Shown piece after piece: positions 56,501-62,500 of a stretch of 64,000 nucleotides of DNA. Position 1 is the first letter of the stretch; every line of letters begins with the position of its first letter. This stretch comes from Apoda limacodes (Eukaryota; Arthropoda; Insecta; Lepidoptera; Limacodidae): positions 2,976,001 to 3,040,000 of the forward strand of contig OX291545.1 in NCBI GenBank assembly GCA_946406115.1, in the 5' to 3' direction. The position numbers were made by a program, and so were the translations under genes. Under the pieces are notes generated by a model. It did not search any database. It was given only the letters and a program-made list of their open reading frames with translations, and was not told where the DNA came from.

Positions 56501-59500
56501 AAAATCGAGGGAAGAGAACGGATTCTAGACATGATTAGGCAAAATTAAAGGAAACTATTATGTCGTTGCTTTGATAAGAACAATAATCAGCTAAGAAGAT
56601 ATAGGCAACAATACGTTTTTGTTCAACTATCTACCCTCACATTCACTAAATTGCAAGCACTAGGGTCAAGCGCTTTCTAGCTAATCAATAAATGTCATAA
56701 AACGAAAACGATTTCAATGCAACAATTCTAGAAATGTGTTCCATAAAAAATATAATTGCGTACAATTGACCGCTGTGGTATTTCTAGTGAACTTACTTGA
56801 ATACGCTTTGTTGAATATGACAGTTGTTTATTTCCAATTCTGCTTTGTTCAGGGAAATGTCAGAGCCAGCAGTAGCGATGGGTGGGTTGAGCGTCACAGG
56901 ATGCTTGGCCGACTTCTCTGTCTACATCTTTCATCCGTACGGAGGCAAAAAGTCTAGTTTGAAAGAAGCGCAGTGGTCTCCCCTTTCAGACACGGAGCGA
57001 AAAGATTCCCTCAGCATCAACGTGGAATTTGTCAAGTTCCACCTCTCCAGGTCTAGAAAACTCGACTTTCAGAGTGATCAAGACCAGTCCAAGGCGACAG
57101 TCAGGTTTTCTAGTAAGTGTTCTATGTACTCATAGTTATGTGAAAAAAGAGTTCAGTAAAGTTTGTTTAGTAAAGATAAATTTTATTTCAAAAAACAGCG
57201 ATTGTGGACGTGGGCTCGGCGTCCTTTAAGTACGACATGCGGCGGCTGAGCGAGATCCTGGCGTTCCCGAAGGCGTGGTATCGGCGCACCATCGTGCGGC
57301 GCGTTTTTCTCGGGGACCCTGGCGTCAACCAGACGCACGAACACGCCAGGTACGGCTAGTGTTGACCGCCCAGTAGCGACTAACCATTCAAGCGCTTGTG
57401 ACGACTACCGTCACGTACCGTGCAGACGCTCGAGCGTCTAAACAGCGATAATCTGCGCGTGGTCAAGTGAGTTTTGTCACTCACGCGTTTTTATTTTTTA
57501 ACCTGCCGCCAGCGACCGCTAAGTGGTAGGTTTATAAAACGTGGCTATTGGCCGCTTTTTATTGCGCTGTGATGCAGTTTATTACATTGGTGGCTGATTT
57601 TAATACTTTGTTAAAGTGACCTTGTTACAGTGTAATATTTCTTCCAGTTCCTCAAGTAACATTCCGGCATCACCTGTCATGCCACCAAAAGAGAGAGCTA
57701 AGACTGTAGATCCTCAAAAATCTAAAGGTATTTAACCGGTTATTAATTAAAGCATTATATATCAGTATCAATCGTTAATTATTATACAGTCGCAAAATTG
57801 CGAATCTGAACTCCAAGTAAATTTGATAAAAAAAAGTTTATTAAAGTATTTTACTTCAAATTAGATACCGCAAATACTTGTAACATTGATTACAGATGTT
57901 TCAGTACCGGGGGGCGCGGCGTGGGAGACGCTCGTGCTATTCGCGGTCAACTTCACGAGACTTAACGTGCACATGAACATGGGCAATGTTATGGGAAATG
58001 TCAGGTTGGTCGCCTAGCTAAATTAATTAGATCCTTGATGTACCAGAATACTAGTGTATACAAGCCGCCTTGTGCAATGTATGATAATTTCGAATTAGTA
58101 ATGGAAGAAGTGCTAAATAAAATCAGTATTTCCAATAAACAAATCATTGTTTGTGGAGACTTTAATAAAAACATTTTAGAAATTAGCTCATTAAGCACCA
58201 GATTGCTCGCCTTATTTCGGTCTTTTAATTTAAATATTTTTTTTTGTGAACCAACTAGAATTGCTGTATCTAGATACAGCCACTTGCATCACAAATATAT
58301 TTACTGATATAAAACCAATTCAAAAATCAATTATAAACAATCTAGAGTCAGATCATTGTGGACAGTTAGTGGTTTTAGAAAGAAAGAATAGTTTTACTAA
58401 AAAGGAAATTAAATTTATACCCATAACAACTAAACGGATTGAATCATTTAAATCTAACTTATTGCATAAACTTCCGGGTTTACTTTATAATGACAACCTA
58501 AATGAAATGTACAATACTGTTCTTGACATTATTACTACAGAGTATAATAAAATATTTACTGCAAAAAAGAAACTTATTTCCAGTCGCTTTAGTTTTAGTG
58601 AATGGGTTACCCCAGGTATTTTTAAAAGTGGGCGTAAGCTTTATGAATTATATAAAGAAAAAACATATAATAATAGCCAAATATTTAGGGAATATGTAAA
58701 AAAATACTCAAAAACCTTTAAAAAAGTTTGTCTTGTTGCAAAATCAATTCACCTCAGACATAAAGTAAAAAATTCAACAAATAAAATAAAAACGACATGG
58801 AACATAATAAATAATGAAACTGGTAAAGCTAGGATTTCTTTGAGTTGATTGTATATAATACTAGTTTAAAAACAAATTCTGAGATAGCAGTTGCCTTTGA
58901 ATTTTTTTTTAGCAATATTCCTTTAAAAACAACTGAACATCTTAACTCAAGTGCAATTTTAGCAGAAAAATTTATAATAACTAATGTTCCTGAATGTAAA
59001 GTTCCCTTTGTATTTAAAAACATTAGTCCTACGGATATCATAAATACATTTAAAACATTAGAAATAAAAAACACCACAGACCTTTGGGGACTTTCTGTAA
59101 ATACTATAAACTCAATAATTCATGTTATAGCACAACCCTTAGCCATAATTTTAATAGTTATGTTGATAGTGGTGTGTTTTCTGATGAGATGAAACTAAGA
59201 AAAGTTATACCTCTTTTTAAATCAGTTAGTTCAACAGACCCTAATAATTTTCGGCCTATTTCAATAGTACCTGTACTCAGTAAAGTTTTTAAAAAAATCA
59301 TACTTTGTCAAATGTTAAGCCATTTCTGTATTAATGACCTACTTAGTAGTAAACAGTTTGGCTTTATGAAAGGCCGTTCCACCACAGATGCAGGAGTGAC
59401 ACTATTATAAAATATATTTAACGCCTGGGAGGATATGCATGATGCTCTTGGAGTGTTTTGTGATTTATCTAAGGCATTTGACTGTGTCCAACATGAAAAT

Positions 59501-62500
59501 CTCATCAGGAAGCTACATCACTATGGTATTAGAGGCAAAGCTCTCGACATTTTGACCTCCTACATGAGTAGGAGAGTACAGAAAATAGATGTCAATGGTG
59601 AAATATCTCCGGGATCAGCATTCACTATGGGAGTCCCTCAGGGCCCAATTTTAGGTCCTTTTCTATTTCTTATTTACATTAACGATCTCCCATATCATGT
59701 AAAAAACCATGACATTGTCTTATTTGTTGATGACACCTCTTTGCTTTTTAAAGTTAAGAGACGACAGATATGTGATGATGAATTAAATATTACAAAATAT
59801 CAATATGTGCTTTTAATTTCCAGTTGGCTGAGCCGAGACTTTAACTGCAGTGGACGGCTAAGCATCGGCAGCACGGGACATCGCAACATGCTGGTGGGAG
59901 TAGCGTTAGCCGGCTCTGCGCTGGACGCTCGCGGCGGCATCGTCGGTGGTGCCATCTCGCTTTCAGACATACACACTTATGGTAACCAATGGTTTAATTT
60001 ATTGCACATTTAATTTTGCAGATTTCTAGTAATATAAATAAGCAGGTGCAGTAATTGCCAAGTCAGATTTTATTTTTTATCATTATGCAGTACATATAGA
60101 GGAGGAAGCGAGCTGCACGCCTGCGCACTCGTGCTGCGTGCGGCTCGCGGCGCTTGAGTTGCGGCTCGAGTACATGGGATCGCCGGCGCTGCTGGCGCGC
60201 GTCTCTCGGCTCTCCGTCGCGCTCAACGACCAGTGGATGCATCCGTGGACGCACAAGGACCACGACCGACGCAAGCACCAGGACGTTGCCAGGTCAGTAT
60301 TGGCTCACTAACCGCGGTTTACTACAATACACCAGACTTAAAGTATCAGTCTAAAGAAAACGCAACGAAATCAGTGAATCTTTTACTTGTTATCTTAGAC
60401 CAGCGACCATCCTGGCGCACGGGCGGCTCAGCTGGCACCAGCTTCAGCTTCTGATGAGCCGCAGTACTACGCCCGACTTGCTTAAAATACAACTCAAGCT
60501 CGAAGAGTTCTTCACGCAGCAGTTTAATTCGAGCAAACGGGTGTTCAGCTCCCTGCGACCTAATTACGCGCCGCTCAAGACGCGCAGGATGCAACGTACG
60601 TAACTAATCGTTATAACTCATTTATGGTTATTTGCCCTTTATCGGATACTTCTTATTTTGACACCTTGTATACCACATGCTATATCTATTGTTTTTAACA
60701 TATTGTCTTGCTCCGTCTTCGATATCCGGAGTGTATAGTTGAGTCAAGCACCTATCTCTTAGCATTAGTTCTTCTCGGCAACTCCCTCGCTTCTAATTCC
60801 GGTGCCTCTGTCACCTAAAGTTTTGGCGGGGAAGATGGCGGCGACCGGCAACCGGCTGCCAGGCGGTAAGCCCTTTGCTTCTTGGCAAATATTAATACAT
60901 AGAAATAATTATATTAAAATTAATTTTCCGTAATAATATAAAATATAAAGTGTATTTAAATTCCTAACTTTATTATGGAAAACAAAAATTTGTAACGACG
61001 CGCAAATGCAGCAAAGTGACGTTGAAAGCTAAAACGACCACGGGTCACAAAAAATAAATCGTTCTCCAAGTTCATCGAGTAGTGATGCATCGGAAGGTTC
61101 TGGGGTTGAAAATAAAAGGTCTAAACATGTAAGTGATTTACAATTTGAATTTCTATCTCAACAAGGGACCTTTCTGACACAAATTATTTCCCAAAAACAT
61201 GAACCCAAACCGTCTAACTCTTTACACATGGCGGACGTAATTACCATTCCATCAAATTCGAATGCTAATGGTTTAGTGGTCCGACACCTGCTGCAAGGAC
61301 GGTGGTTAGGCAGCCACTCCAATCGTCCGATTTGACGGTTACATTGAAAGACCTTTCCCGAGGTCCGATGATAAACGTTTAGAGAAAATTTCCCAGCTGC
61401 AACGATTTAAGTGCAGCAATTGGAATTCCATTCGGTTTTTCCGAGACAAAAAAAATATGTTACTTCGTGACACATATATGTGTAGTGGCTTTGTAGAACT
61501 CAGTGTGAATGATGAGTTGAGGCGTTTTTATGAGTCTAGTTCTAGTAACGACCGCTAATATCTACAAGAAATAACCTGTTCAACGCTGTCAAATGCTATA
61601 CTAACGCAGAAGGACGAACTACGTCAGGCCTTGCAAAGTATAGTAGATTGGTCTAATGCAATACTTCTCTTACTCTAAAGTTGCTTTTTGATAAGATTGA
61701 ACAGACATTTAATCAATAGTGGCTCCAACTCGTTGCCTGCAATATCTAGGCATCACTGGGACACTTAACTCAACACGAAGTCCCTGTCGGAACGAAAGTG
61801 CCAAACGCTACGCAGAGCACTTACATGTCAGATGTCCAAAGGCAGTTAGTCTCTCAGACAGGTCGTCGTTTGAGTCGTCGTGATCCACAGAGGAAGATTG
61901 CACTGTCGCACCCTACACATTACGCGCACGCAACCTTACAAGCACATGAAAATACCAGAACCTGTACTTAAAGAGTAAATTGGTGGTAAAAAGCAGCACA
62001 GGGCTCACGAACAGTACATTCAGAACCGTTCTCTCACCTTCTGACCATAGACGCGTCGGAATTCGGATGGGGAACTCAGCTGGGAGATATGAAGATGTCG
62101 GGATGTTGGATAGACAAAACGACAAACGCCGTGGTATGTGAACCTTAAAGAACTGTTTGCAGTATATGCAGCAAATCAGGAGAAAAGCAGTCAACTTCAC
62201 AATGCTCACATCCATACAGGTAATTACATACCTCAACACAGCCCAAGGTCGGTACATTTTGATAGCCCCGGAGTGGCACAAAGTATTTTGGCGAGCGGAC
62301 CTTCAAGCCCGGTCAATTCAAGATCCGTACCGCATTCCGAACCTTCCACAAGTGCTGATCGACTTGAAAACCGGAACACACCCGCTGGAGATCCAATACA
62401 TATGTTTGGAAGCGTGGATGATTTTGGGGTAGACATACATAGTTAAAGATTGGTCGGCAAAAGAAAAATCCCTTTTAATGTCTAGTTGGCGGAAATCCAC

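Noticed and set aside
59435..60013. Single 192-codon ORF spanning LINE RT and exon 44
   Set aside because: A chance fusion: the first part is LINE RT, the last part is tweek exon 44 in the same frame after a good splice acceptor.
62138..62446. 102-codon ORF in the DIRS-like element
   Set aside because: Only its first half follows the RNase H frame; after a frameshift the real protein-like text is in another frame.
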